From assembly GCA_905210385.1 (NCBI GenBank), contig CAJLWS010000008.1:1-21881 (forward strand): a DNA stretch of 21,881 nucleotides, read 5' to 3'. Position 1 is the stretch's first letter. Every line of letters begins with the position of its first letter. A program made the translations under genes and the position numbers. The DNA comes from an uncultured Eubacteriales bacterium (lineage in GTDB: Bacteria; Bacillota; Clostridia; Oscillospirales; Oscillospiraceae). Under the pieces are notes generated by a model. It saw only the letters and a list, made by a program, of their open reading frames with translations, did no database searches and was not told the origin of the DNA. Below, piece after piece: positions 1 through 9,394 of the stretch.

Positions 1-2
1 TC

Positions 3-257
3 TACCCCTGCCCGTGCTGCGGGTATCTGACCTTTCCCGCCCCCAAGGAGGAGGCCATAGCCTACATCTGCCCGGTGTGCTTCTGGGAGAACGACGTGTT
101 CGACCCGGGGGAGGACGACCCCAGCGACGAGAACGGGGGCATGACCCTGCGCCAAGGCAGGGAAAACTACCGGAAGTGGGGGGCGGTGCGTCCCGATCTG
201 GTTCCCTACGCCCGGCCGCCCCGGCCGGTCGAGCGGCCGGATCCCTCTGAGGAGTAA
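3..257 (+). CDS. CPCC-family cysteine-rich protein, 3' part (5' end outside window)
   Basis: This is the last 84 codons of an open frame that runs in from the left edge; the real start is not in the window. The visible protein opens with a Y-P-C-P-C-C-G motif, followed about 20 residues later by C-P-V-C-F-W-E-N-D, and then an acidic stretch and a Gly-Met-Thr-Leu-Arg segment. This order matches the CPCC cysteine-rich family (Cys_rich_CPCC), whose four to five cysteines look like a small zinc-ribbon. Zinc binding is inferred from the CxxC pairs, and no function is known for the family. The internal ATG at 75 would cut off the first cysteine cluster and is not the start. It ends 33 bp before uvrA on the same strand. 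Confidence 0.8.
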   Translation, partial: YPCPCCGYLTFPAPKEEAIAYICPVCFWENDVFDPGEDDPSDENGGMTLRQGRENYRKWGAVRPDLVPYARPPRPVERPDPSEE

Positions 258-290
258 ATACAATTCGGAATATAGCAAAGGAATATTACC

Positions 291-3113
<2,823 letters not shown>

Positions 3114-3171
3114 CCGCCCCGGGAAAGTTCACCGTTTTGACACCAACTTGAACGGGAAGGAGAGAGCTAGC

Positions 3172-3759
3172 ATGTACCTGTATCTGGTGCGCCACGGGCA
3201 GTCGGAGGGCAACGTGGCCAAGACCTTCCACGGCCACATCGACTACCCCCTCACCCCGCTGGGTCGGGAGCAGGCCCGGCAGGCGGCGGAGAAACTGAAA
3301 GGAGTCTCCTTCACCCGGTGCGTGGCCAGCGACCTGTCCCGGGCCTGGGACACGGCCCTGGCCTGTGTGGAGGGCCGGGGGATCGTCCCCGAGTGCTGTC
3401 CCGGCCTGCGGGAGCAGTTCGTGGGAGATGCCGAGGGGCTGACCTGGGAGGAGATGGGACAGCGCTTCCCCGGCATTCGGGAGATGTACATATCCGACTG
3501 GTCCCACACCACGCCCCCCGGCGGCGAGCCTCCGGAGGAGATGGCCCGGCGGGTGGGGGCCTGCGTGGACGAGATCATCCGCCGGGGGGAGGATACCCTG
3601 GTGGTGGCCCACAACGGCTCCCTGTCCCTGATGTTGAAGCACCTGGGGCTGGAGGGAGAGGACGAACTGCTCCGTCCCGGGTATTTCTTCAACCACGGGG
3701 CCTACACCGCAATTCAGATCCAGGAGGGCAAATCGGAGCTGAAGGGGTTTAATCTGTGA
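3172..3759 (+). CDS. Histidine phosphatase family protein (phosphoglycerate mutase-like)
   Basis: This 195-residue protein belongs to the histidine phosphatase (phosphoglycerate mutase-like) superfamily, which transfers phosphate through a phosphohistidine. The N-terminal L-V-R-H-G-Q-S-E-G-N motif carries the nucleophile H8. The second catalytic histidine is in V-V-A-H147-N-G-S. The family usually has a small Gly-Gly or Gly-Thr after this His, so A-H-N-G is a common variant. The ATG at 3172 is preceded by AAGGAGAG at 3157-3164. A TTG eight codons upstream would extend the frame but lies inside the ribosome site, so it is rejected. The substrate cannot be told from sequence: the cobalamin phosphatase CobC, phosphosugar phosphatases and broad-specificity YhfR-type enzymes all look alike, and no cobalamin gene is nearby. 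Confidence 0.9.
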   Translation: MYLYLVRHGQSEGNVAKTFHGHIDYPLTPLGREQARQAAEKLKGVSFTRCVASDLSRAWDTALACVEGRGIVPECCPGLREQFVGDAEGLTWEEMGQRFPGIREMYISDWSHTTPPGGEPPEEMARRVGACVDEIIRRGEDTLVVAHNGSLSLMLKHLGLEGEDELLRPGYFFNHGAYTAIQIQEGKSELKGFNL

Positions 3760-3805
3760 CGAGACCCATGCCCGGGGCATAGAATGACCCGGGAGGTGGG
3801 GAAGA

Positions 3806-4126
3806 ATGACGCTTCTGGAGCTTTTGCTGGCCCTGCTGGCCGTCTTCGGACTGCTCTGCCTGATCTGGTTGGGGCTGGGCTGGCTGCTGCTGCCCCTGCG
3901 CTGCCCCGCCCGGGTGATTCTGGAGGCCCGGGGGAGCGGGGAGGGGCTGGAGCAGGCGGTGCGCGGTCTGCTGTGGCTGAGGCGCACGGGCCTTTGGCGG
4001 GGGACGGTGATCCTCCGGGACACGGGCCTGGACGGCCAGGGGCGGGCGCTAGCCAATGTTTTGTGCCTGCAGGACGGGGTTCGACTGGTGCAGCGTCCGG
4101 ACAAGGACGGCCCTCATAAGATATAG
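3806..4126 (+). CDS. Small single-helix membrane protein of unknown function
   Basis: This is a 106-residue protein that I do not recognise. Residues 3-30 are a single very hydrophobic, Leu-rich segment (M-T-L-L-E-L-L-L-A-L-L-A), followed by an Arg/Pro/Gly-rich tail with several basic residues and a C-terminal D-K-D-G-P-H-K-I. It is probably an N-terminal membrane anchor with a small cytoplasmic domain. A GGGAGGTGGGG purine run just upstream is a fair ribosome site for the ATG at 3806. It sits 46 bp after the phosphatase stop and 46 bp before the M32 peptidase on the same strand, so it is probably cotranscribed. An overlapping frame (3784-4119) is the alternative reading. It has no helix or motif and is taken as a shadow. 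Confidence 0.6.
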   Translation: MTLLELLLALLAVFGLLCLIWLGLGWLLLPLRCPARVILEARGSGEGLEQAVRGLLWLRRTGLWRGTVILRDTGLDGQGRALANVLCLQDGVRLVQRPDKDGPHKI

Positions 4127-4142
4127 CGCCGGGGTTCCGGCG
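4127..4142 (+). other. Short GC-rich hairpin directly after the small membrane protein gene
   Basis: CGCCGG at 4127-4132 pairs perfectly with CCGGCG at 4137-4142 around a GGTT loop, starting at the base after the TAG stop. There is no T-run behind it, so it is not a standard terminator. It could slow 3' decay or be chance in GC-rich DNA. Confidence 0.3.
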
Positions 4143-4172
4143 GAACACTACATAGGAAATGAGGAATGATTC

Positions 4173-5669
4173 ATGGAAGTCAAACAGGCTTTGGAGGAGC
4201 TGGAAACCCTCCAGAAGAAGATGTACGCCTACCAGTGCGCCTCCTCGTCCCTGTACCTGGACAGCGTTACCGTGGCGCCCAAAGATACTGCTCAGGGCCG
4301 AGGGGTGGCCCTGAGTATCCTGGCGGGGGAGAGCCACAAGCTGTTTGCCAACCAGGAGGTGGGAGAGCTGCTGGACTTCCTGACGGAGCACAGCGGGGAG
4401 CTCACCCTCCTCCAGCGCCGGCAGGTGGAGGAGCTGCGCCGAAGCTGGCGGCAGATGTTCCGCATCCCGGCGGAGGAATACATGGCCTATGCCCAGCTCA
4501 CCAATGAGGCCAGCGATGTGTGGCACAAGGCCAAGGAGACCAACGATTTTGAACTCTTCCGCCCGGTGCTGGAGCAGCTGGTGGCCTTCAACCGGAAGTT
4601 CGCCGGTTACTACGACGACACCAAGGCCCCCTACGACGCCCTGCTCAATGAGTATGAGCGGGGGGTGGACATGGCCTATCTGGACCGGTTCTTCGCCGCC
4701 ATCCGGGAGAGGCTGGTGCCGGTGATCCGCGCCATCGGGGAGAAGGAGCAGCCCGACGACCGCTTCCTCCACCGGGAGTACCCCGTGGAGCAGCAGCGCA
4801 GGTTCTCCGACTACCTCATGGAGGTGCTGGGGCTGGACCGGGCCCACTGTGCCATCGGGGAGACGGAGCACCCCTTCACCCTGGAGTTCAACAATCAAGA
4901 TGTGCGCATCACCACCCACTACGACCCCCACGACGTGGCCAGCTCCATGTACTCGGTGATTCACGAGGGGGGCCATGCCAAATACGAGTTGGGGATCCGG
5001 GATGATATCCAATATACCTGCCTGGCAGGGGGCGTATCCATGGGGGTGCATGAGAGCCAGTCCCGGTTCTATGAGAACCTGATCGGCCGATCCCGGCCCT
5101 TTATCGAGGCTATTTTTCCAAAAATGCGGGAGTTCTTCCCGGAGCAGCTGTCCGACGTGACGGCGGAGGGATTCTACCGGGCGGTGAACAAGGCCCAACC
5201 TTCCCTCATCCGTATTGAGGCGGACGAACTGACCTACTGCCTGCACATCATGGTGCGCTATGAGATCGAGAAACAGCTCATCGGCGGCACCCTGGAAGTG
5301 AAGGACGTGCCGGAGACCTGGAACCGGCTGTACAAGGAGTATCTGGGGGTGGATGTGCCTGACGATAGGCAGGGGTGCCTTCAGGACTCCCACTGGTCGG
5401 GCGGCTCCTTCGGATACTTCCCTTCCTACGCCCTGGGCAGCGCCTACGGCGCCCAGATGCTGCGCAACATGGAGAAGGAGTTCGACGTGTGGGGCCCGGT
5501 GTCCCGGGGAGACCTATCCCAGGTATCTGCCTGGCTGGGGGATAAGGTCCACCAGTACGGCGGCCTGCTCACCCCGGCGGAGGTGGTGAAGAACGCTTGC
5601 GGGGAATTTGACCCTAGCATTTACACAGACTATCTGGTGGACAAGTACAGCCGGCTGTACGGCTTATAA
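4173..5669 (+). CDS. M32-family metallocarboxypeptidase
   Basis: This 498-residue enzyme belongs to peptidase family M32 (thermostable carboxypeptidase 1, TaqCP/PfuCP type), cytoplasmic zinc enzymes that remove C-terminal amino acids from peptides. The zinc motif H-E-G-G-H is at 264-268, in the context V-I-H-E-G-G-H-A-K-Y-E-L-G. The family-specific H-E-S-Q-S-R motif starts at H293, and the I-R-I-E-A-D-E-L-T-Y and G-Y-F-P-S-Y-A-L-G-S-A-Y-G-A-Q blocks follow. Length is normal for the family and there is no signal peptide. A GAGGAA ribosome site at 4161-4166 supports the ATG at 4173. The gene lies upstream of an M3 oligoendopeptidase and a peptide-type importer, consistent with a role in using imported peptides, although it sits in a different transcription unit. 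Confidence 0.95.
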   Translation: MEVKQALEELETLQKKMYAYQCASSSLYLDSVTVAPKDTAQGRGVALSILAGESHKLFANQEVGELLDFLTEHSGELTLLQRRQVEELRRSWRQMFRIPAEEYMAYAQLTNEASDVWHKAKETNDFELFRPVLEQLVAFNRKFAGYYDDTKAPYDALLNEYERGVDMAYLDRFFAAIRERLVPVIRAIGEKEQPDDRFLHREYPVEQQRRFSDYLMEVLGLDRAHCAIGETEHPFTLEFNNQDVRITTHYDPHDVASSMYSVIHEGGHAKYELGIRDDIQYTCLAGGVSMGVHESQSRFYENLIGRSRPFIEAIFPKMREFFPEQLSDVTAEGFYRAVNKAQPSLIRIEADELTYCLHIMVRYEIEKQLIGGTLEVKDVPETWNRLYKEYLGVDVPDDRQGCLQDSHWSGGSFGYFPSYALGSAYGAQMLRNMEKEFDVWGPVSRGDLSQVSAWLGDKVHQYGGLLTPAEVVKNACGEFDPSIYTDYLVDKYSRLYGL

Positions 5670-5706
5670 ACGGCTCGGCTGGGTGCGGAAAAGGGGGAAA
5701 GCGCCT

Positions 5707-6480
5707 GTGAGAATCGCGTTGGTGACAGGAGCCTCCAGCGGACTGGGCCGGGAATTTGTCCGGCAGCTGGACCGGGAGAGAAGGCTGGAGGTGGACGAGC
5801 TGTGGGTGATCGCCCGCAGGGAGAACCGCCTGATCGAGCTGGGGGAGCGCTGCGCCCACCGGGTGCGGCCCATCCCCATGGACCTGACCCGGCGGGAGAG
5901 CGTGGAGGAGCTGAAGGCCCTGCTGGCGGCGGAGAAGCCGGAGGTGGCTGTGCTGGTATGCGCTGCCGGGCTGGGGCGAATCGGGAGAACCTGGGAGATC
6001 TCAGACCGGGACAATGACGCCATGATTGACCTGAACTGCAGGGCGGCGGTGGATGTGACCTCCATCTGCCTGCCTTATCTCCGCCGGGGCAGCCGGGTGC
6101 TGGAGCTGTGCTCCACCGCCGGCTTCCAGCCCATGCCGGAGCTGAACGTGTACGCGGCCACCAAGGCCTTCCTGCTCAGCTATACCAAGACACTGCACTA
6201 CGAGCTGCGGGGGCGGGGAATCCGTGTCACTGCGGTGTGTCCCTATTGGGTTAAGGACACAGAGTTCATCCCCAAGGCCAAGGAGCACGAGCCTGGAGGA
6301 TTCCGCCATTTTCCCTTAGCGTCCCGGGCAGAGAACGTGGTGCGTCGGGCCCTGTGGGACAGCAAGTGGAATCTGTGGGTGTCCACCCCGGGACCGGTAT
6401 GCGCCGTTCACAGGCTGACTGCCAAGTTTATTCCCCATGCGGTGATGGTCCCGCTGATGGACCTGGTGCGGCGGCTGTAG
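5707..6480 (+). CDS. Short-chain dehydrogenase/reductase (SDR) family oxidoreductase
   Basis: This is a 257-residue classical SDR. The nucleotide-binding motif T-G-A-S-S-G-L-G is at about residues 6-13. The catalytic triad is S136 (in L-C-S-T-A-G), Y149 and K153 (in Y-A-A-T-K), with the normal Ser-to-Tyr spacing of 13. Substrate and NAD/NADP choice cannot be read with confidence. The GTG at 5707 is preferred because it is preceded by an AAAAGGGGGAAA purine run and puts the Rossmann motif at the expected distance from the N-terminus. The longer frame from an ATG at 5608 would overlap the M32 gene and add 33 unrelated residues. The gene starts 37 bp after the peptidase stop, suggesting one transcript. 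Confidence 0.9.
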   Translation: MRIALVTGASSGLGREFVRQLDRERRLEVDELWVIARRENRLIELGERCAHRVRPIPMDLTRRESVEELKALLAAEKPEVAVLVCAAGLGRIGRTWEISDRDNDAMIDLNCRAAVDVTSICLPYLRRGSRVLELCSTAGFQPMPELNVYAATKAFLLSYTKTLHYELRGRGIRVTAVCPYWVKDTEFIPKAKEHEPGGFRHFPLASRAENVVRRALWDSKWNLWVSTPGPVCAVHRLTAKFIPHAVMVPLMDLVRRL

Positions 6481-6515
6481 ACGCCGCAATGGATGGATGG
6501 AGGGATCAGAAAAAG

Positions 6516-7064
6516 ATGAAAGACACCGTGGAAACTCTGACCGCCCAGGCCCGGCAGGCTACGGAGGAACTGCTGGCGGCAGCAAGGATCCGCCCGGGAG
6601 ACCTGGTCGTGGTGGGCTGTTCCTCCTCGGAGATCGTGGGGGGGCAGATCGGCCACGCCTCCAGTTTAGAGGCGGCCCAGGCGGTGTTCGCCGGCATCTA
6701 CCCAGTGCTGCGGGAGCGGGAGGTCTGGCTGGCCGCCCAGTGCTGCGAGCACCTGAACCGAGCCCTGATCATCGAAGAGGCATGCGCCCGGCAGTTCGGC
6801 TATGACCCGGTGTGCGTGGTGCCCCAGCCCAAGGCGGGGGGCTCCTTTGCCACCACCGCCTGGCGCAGCTTTACCTCACCCGTGGCGGTGGAGCACATCC
6901 GGGCGCACGCCGGGCTGGATATCGGCGGAACCCTCATCGGTATGCATCTGCGGGATGTGGCGGTTCCGGTGCGCCTGAGCCTTACACACATTGGACAGGC
7001 AATCCTGCTATGCGCCCGTACCCGGCCAAAGCTCATCGGGGGCAGTCGGGCGGTATATGAATGA
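6516..7064 (+). CDS. ywlG: YwlG / UPF0340 (TIGR01440) family protein
   Basis: This 182-residue protein has the length and sequence of the Firmicute YwlG family (UPF0340, TIGR01440), whose biochemical role is not established. Family-like blocks are G-D-L-V-V-V-G-C-S-S-S-E-I-V-G-G near the start, Q-C-C-E-H-L-N-R-A-L in the middle, and G-L-D-I-G-G-T-L-I-G-M-H-L near the end. The ATG at 6516 follows a GGAGGG site and gives the family length. An ATG at 6489 lacks a ribosome site, and the upstream part of the open frame overlaps the SDR gene. It is the last gene of the left + strand series: a strong hairpin begins 14 bp after its stop. Confidence 0.88.
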   Translation: MKDTVETLTAQARQATEELLAAARIRPGDLVVVGCSSSEIVGGQIGHASSLEAAQAVFAGIYPVLREREVWLAAQCCEHLNRALIIEEACARQFGYDPVCVVPQPKAGGSFATTAWRSFTSPVAVEHIRAHAGLDIGGTLIGMHLRDVAVPVRLSLTHIGQAILLCARTRPKLIGGSRAVYE

Positions 7065-7077
7065 GCCCCGCTTTATG

Positions 7078-7114
7078 GCAAAAGCTCCACGCCCACCCGG
7101 CGTGGAGCTTTTGC
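7078..7114 (+). terminator. Perfect 16-bp hairpin closing the left gene series
   Basis: Bases 7078-7093 pair without mismatch with 7099-7114 around a CACCC loop. The stem base is A-rich on the left and T-rich on the right, so part of the usual U-tract lies within the stem, followed by AAGTTTTG. It lies between the ywlG stop and the next promoter, which fits an intrinsic terminator that may also act in reverse. Confidence 0.75.
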
Positions 7115-7152
7115 AAGTTTTGCCAGCCATGAATGCAGAGAAAAATTTCACC

Positions 7153-7181
7153 TTGCCCAAAGGAAGGGTTTGTATTATAAT
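7153..7181 (+). promoter_or_regulatory. Sigma-A-type promoter for the M3 peptidase gene
   Basis: TTGCCC at 7153-7158 and a perfect TATAAT at 7176-7181 are separated by exactly 17 bp, in an AT-rich pocket of otherwise GC-rich DNA. The start codon of the peptidase is 43 bp downstream. The preceding hairpin at 7078-7114 insulates this unit from ywlG. Confidence 0.75.
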
Positions 7182-7223
7182 AACTTATATTTATGATTAG
7201 CGAACCGGCAGGAGGAACCAGCG

Positions 7224-8927
7224 ATGAAATTTCATGAGATGCCCTATCAACGCCCGAATCTTGAGGAGGTCAAGAACGTCCTCTCCGGTTACATCCAGCG
7301 ATTGAAAGACGCTGCCGACTATGAGCAGGCCAAGGCGGTCTTTCTGGAGTTTGAAAGATACAATGAGCATGTGGGCACCATGGGAACCCTGGCCCATGTC
7401 CGCCACTCCATTGATACCCGGGACGAATTCTACGACGGGGAGGAGAAGTTCTGGAACGCCGCCGGGCCGGAGCTCCAGGAGTACGGTCAGGCCTGGACCC
7501 AGGCCATGCTGAACTCTCCCTTCCGTAAGGACTTTGAGGAAGAGTACGGCGACCTGATGTTCGTCAACGCGGAGATTGAGTTGAAGACCTTCTCTCCGGA
7601 GATCATTCCCCAGCTCCAGCAGGAGAACGAGCTGACCCAAGAGTATGAGAAGCTGCTGGCTTCCGCACAGATTCCTTTTGAGGGTAGGACCTATACTCTG
7701 TCCCAGCTCACCCCCTTCAAGAACGATCCGGACGACGACCGCCGCCTGGCTGCCTGGAAGGCGGAGGGCCAGTGGTACAAGGACAACCAGGAGAAGCTGG
7801 ACACCATTTATGATCAGCTGGTTCACCTCCGGGACGAAATGGGCCGTAAGCTGGGCTATGAGGGGTATACTACCCTGGGCTACTACCGCATGGGCCGCAA
7901 CTGCTACACCAAGGAGGATGTGGAGCGCTTCCGCGCCGCCGTGGTGAAGTACCTGGTGCCCGTGGCCGACCGGGTCTACCGCAAGCAGGCCCAGCGCCTG
8001 GGCAAGACCTATCCCATGAGCTTTGCCGACAACGCCCTCCAGTTCCGTTCTGGCAATCCCAGGCCTGTGGGGGCTGCCGATGATATCCTGGCTCAGGGGA
8101 AAAAGTTCTACGATGAGCTCTCCCCCGAGACCAGTGTGTTCTTCCGCACCATGCTGGACAATGAGCTGCTGGATGTGCTGTCCACCGAAGGCAAGCAGTC
8201 CGGGGGCTACTGCACCGGCATCCGGGAATACAAGGTGCCCTTCATCTTCGCCAACTTCAACGGTACCCAGGGGGACGTGGAGGTGGTCACCCATGAGGCG
8301 GGCCATGCCTTTGCCTACTGGACCAACCGGGACCGGGTACCCGGAGAGTATACCTGGCCCTCTATGGAGGCCTGTGAGGTCCACTCCATGTCCATGGAGT
8401 TCTTTGCCGAGCCTTGGGCGGACGGCTTTTTCGGCCCGGACGCCCGCAAGTTCCTGTACAGTCACCTGGCCGGAGCGCTGACCTTTATTCCCTATGGCAC
8501 CATGGTGGACCACTTCCAGCACGAGGTGTATGCCAATCCGGACATGACCCCGGCCCAGCGCCACGCCGTGTGGAAGGAGCTGCTGGGGGTGTATATGCCC
8601 TGGATGCGCCTGGACGGGGACATCCCCTTCTACAGCGAAGGAGAGGGCTGGCAGCGCCAGCACCACATCTACTCCAGCCCCTTCTACTATATTGACTACT
8701 GCCTGGCGCAGACCGTGTCCCTCCAGTTCTGGGCCCTGATCCAGAAGGACCGGAAGGACGCATGGGACCACTACATGGCCTATACCCGCCAGGGAGGAAG
8801 CCGCACCTTTACCGAGCTTCTGAGAAATGCCGGGCTGGAATCCCCCTTTGACGAGAACTGTCTGCGGGGGGTATGTCAGATGGCCAGCGTCTGGCTGGAT
8901 GGGTTTGATCTGACAGGGATCCGATGA
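7224..8927 (+). CDS. M3-family oligoendopeptidase (PepF-related)
   Basis: This 567-residue cytoplasmic zinc endopeptidase belongs to family M3 and cleaves short peptides. The zinc motif H-E-A-G-H is at 357-361 in V-V-T-H-E-A-G-H-A-F-A-Y. The third ligand is probably E385 in the block A-C-E-V-H-S-M-S-M-E-F-F, 28 residues after the first His, as in the family. The overall sequence looks like the M3 branch annotated as oligoendopeptidase but distinct from true PepF (TIGR02289 type); the symbol is therefore withheld. There is no signal peptide. The ATG at 7224 follows a GGAGGAA site at 7211-7217. It has its own promoter and stands alone, 467 bp before the importer operon, so it is a plausible consumer of imported peptides. 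Confidence 0.93.
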   Translation: MKFHEMPYQRPNLEEVKNVLSGYIQRLKDAADYEQAKAVFLEFERYNEHVGTMGTLAHVRHSIDTRDEFYDGEEKFWNAAGPELQEYGQAWTQAMLNSPFRKDFEEEYGDLMFVNAEIELKTFSPEIIPQLQQENELTQEYEKLLASAQIPFEGRTYTLSQLTPFKNDPDDDRRLAAWKAEGQWYKDNQEKLDTIYDQLVHLRDEMGRKLGYEGYTTLGYYRMGRNCYTKEDVERFRAAVVKYLVPVADRVYRKQAQRLGKTYPMSFADNALQFRSGNPRPVGAADDILAQGKKFYDELSPETSVFFRTMLDNELLDVLSTEGKQSGGYCTGIREYKVPFIFANFNGTQGDVEVVTHEAGHAFAYWTNRDRVPGEYTWPSMEACEVHSMSMEFFAEPWADGFFGPDARKFLYSHLAGALTFIPYGTMVDHFQHEVYANPDMTPAQRHAVWKELLGVYMPWMRLDGDIPFYSEGEGWQRQHHIYSSPFYYIDYCLAQTVSLQFWALIQKDRKDAWDHYMAYTRQGGSRTFTELLRNAGLESPFDENCLRGVCQMASVWLDGFDLTGIR

Positions 8928-8955
8928 AAAAAGTCATGTGTAGTTTCTCGGACGT

Positions 8956-8967
8956 ACAAACGTTTGT
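8956..8967. promoter_or_regulatory. 12-bp perfect palindrome, possible operator
   Basis: ACAAACGTTTGT is a perfect 12-bp inverted repeat in the gene-free stretch after the M3 peptidase. A TTGACA lies 28 bp downstream (8996-9001) but has no matching -10 at the usual distance. It could be a repressor site or chance; no specific regulator is suggested. The rest of 8928-9075 holds only a weak 5-bp hairpin near 9035-9048. Confidence 0.3.
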
Positions 8968-9075
8968 CTTGCCTGGACGGAGGAAAAGGGAGATATTGAC
9001 AAAAAATTGTGCAATCCCCACAAAAACAAGCGTCTTCCGGCGGCGGAATTTCTAAGCTAACGGAGCGGTTTTGGG

Positions 9076-9104
9076 TAGGTTTTCGGTGAGAACTGTGCTA
9101 TAAT
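9076..9104 (+). promoter_or_regulatory. Extended -10 promoter of the transporter operon
   Basis: TGCTATAAT at 9096-9104 is a perfect extended -10 element. The -35 position 17 bp upstream reads TAGGTT, a poor match, which an extended -10 often tolerates. Transcription would begin near 9110, leaving a leader of about 285 nt before the binding-protein gene. No other promoter-like pair is visible between here and 9395. Confidence 0.65.
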
Positions 9105-9109
9105 TGTGA

Positions 9110-9381
9110 ACATCCAGTTAACAGCAATAAAATGCAAGTTAAAAACCTAAATCCTGCACAACGATGTGTTCCCCGCTGGCTTAACTTAAAAAGACGGCGG
9201 GGAACTTGCAAAAAGGGACGTCCCTTTTCCGCCGCGGCGGCGTAGTACTCCACGCCGCGCGCAAGGGGAGTTGATCTGGCGGCCCGTCCGGCCCTGTGCG
9301 TGGAGCGGAGACAATCCCTCGCTTTATCCTGTGAACAGAGGAGAGCATCCTTGTTCAAGATAGATCCCGAAACTAATGCTT
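9110..9381 (+). ncRNA. Candidate structured 5' leader RNA, unassigned class
   Basis: The long leader contains many inverted repeats. GTTCCCCGCTG at 9168-9178 pairs with 9195-9205 (11 bp, one G-U) around a 16-nt loop. That loop contains TTAACTT (9181-9187), perfectly complementary to AAGTTAA at 9136-9142, which would make a pseudoknot. The same upstream segment (GCAAGTT, 9134-9140) can instead pair with AACTTGC at 9203-9209, so the two folds exclude each other. Further down are an 18-nt palindrome (9211-9228), GGCGGCGT/ACGCCGC around 9236-9258, and CTCCACGC at 9248-9255 pairing with GCGTGGAG at 9298-9305. I could not match it to a T-box or a named riboswitch. It may be a regulatory leader or a separate small RNA; the boundaries are inferred. 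Confidence 0.5.
9211..9228 (+). terminator. 18-nt palindrome, possible attenuator within the leader
   Basis: AAAAGGGACGTCCCTTTT is a perfect 18-nt inverted repeat. As RNA it gives a 7-bp stem with an ACGU loop that ends in four U residues, resembling a weak intrinsic terminator. It directly follows the pseudoknot-capable domain, the position expected of an attenuator, but the U-run is short. Confidence 0.35.
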
Positions 9382-9394
9382 AGGAGGAAAGAAC

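Noticed and set aside
3714..5393. A 559-codon - strand frame opposite the M32 peptidase, and a 370-codon - strand frame at 2992-4104
   Set aside because: Both are low-complexity His/Leu/Gly/Pro products lying across several real + strand genes with clear motifs.
7197..8771. A 524-codon - strand frame opposite the M3 peptidase
   Set aside because: Shadow frame: no motif, and the + strand has an intact zinc site, promoter and ribosome site.
9132..9245. A 37-codon + strand frame in the leader with a basic, Arg/Lys-rich product
   Set aside because: It has no ribosome site and its bases are explained by RNA stems and palindromes. A leader peptide remains possible but is unsupported.
9110..9394. 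T-box leader upstream of the transporter
   Set aside because: No UGGNACCGCG-type T-box sequence or matching antiterminator was found.
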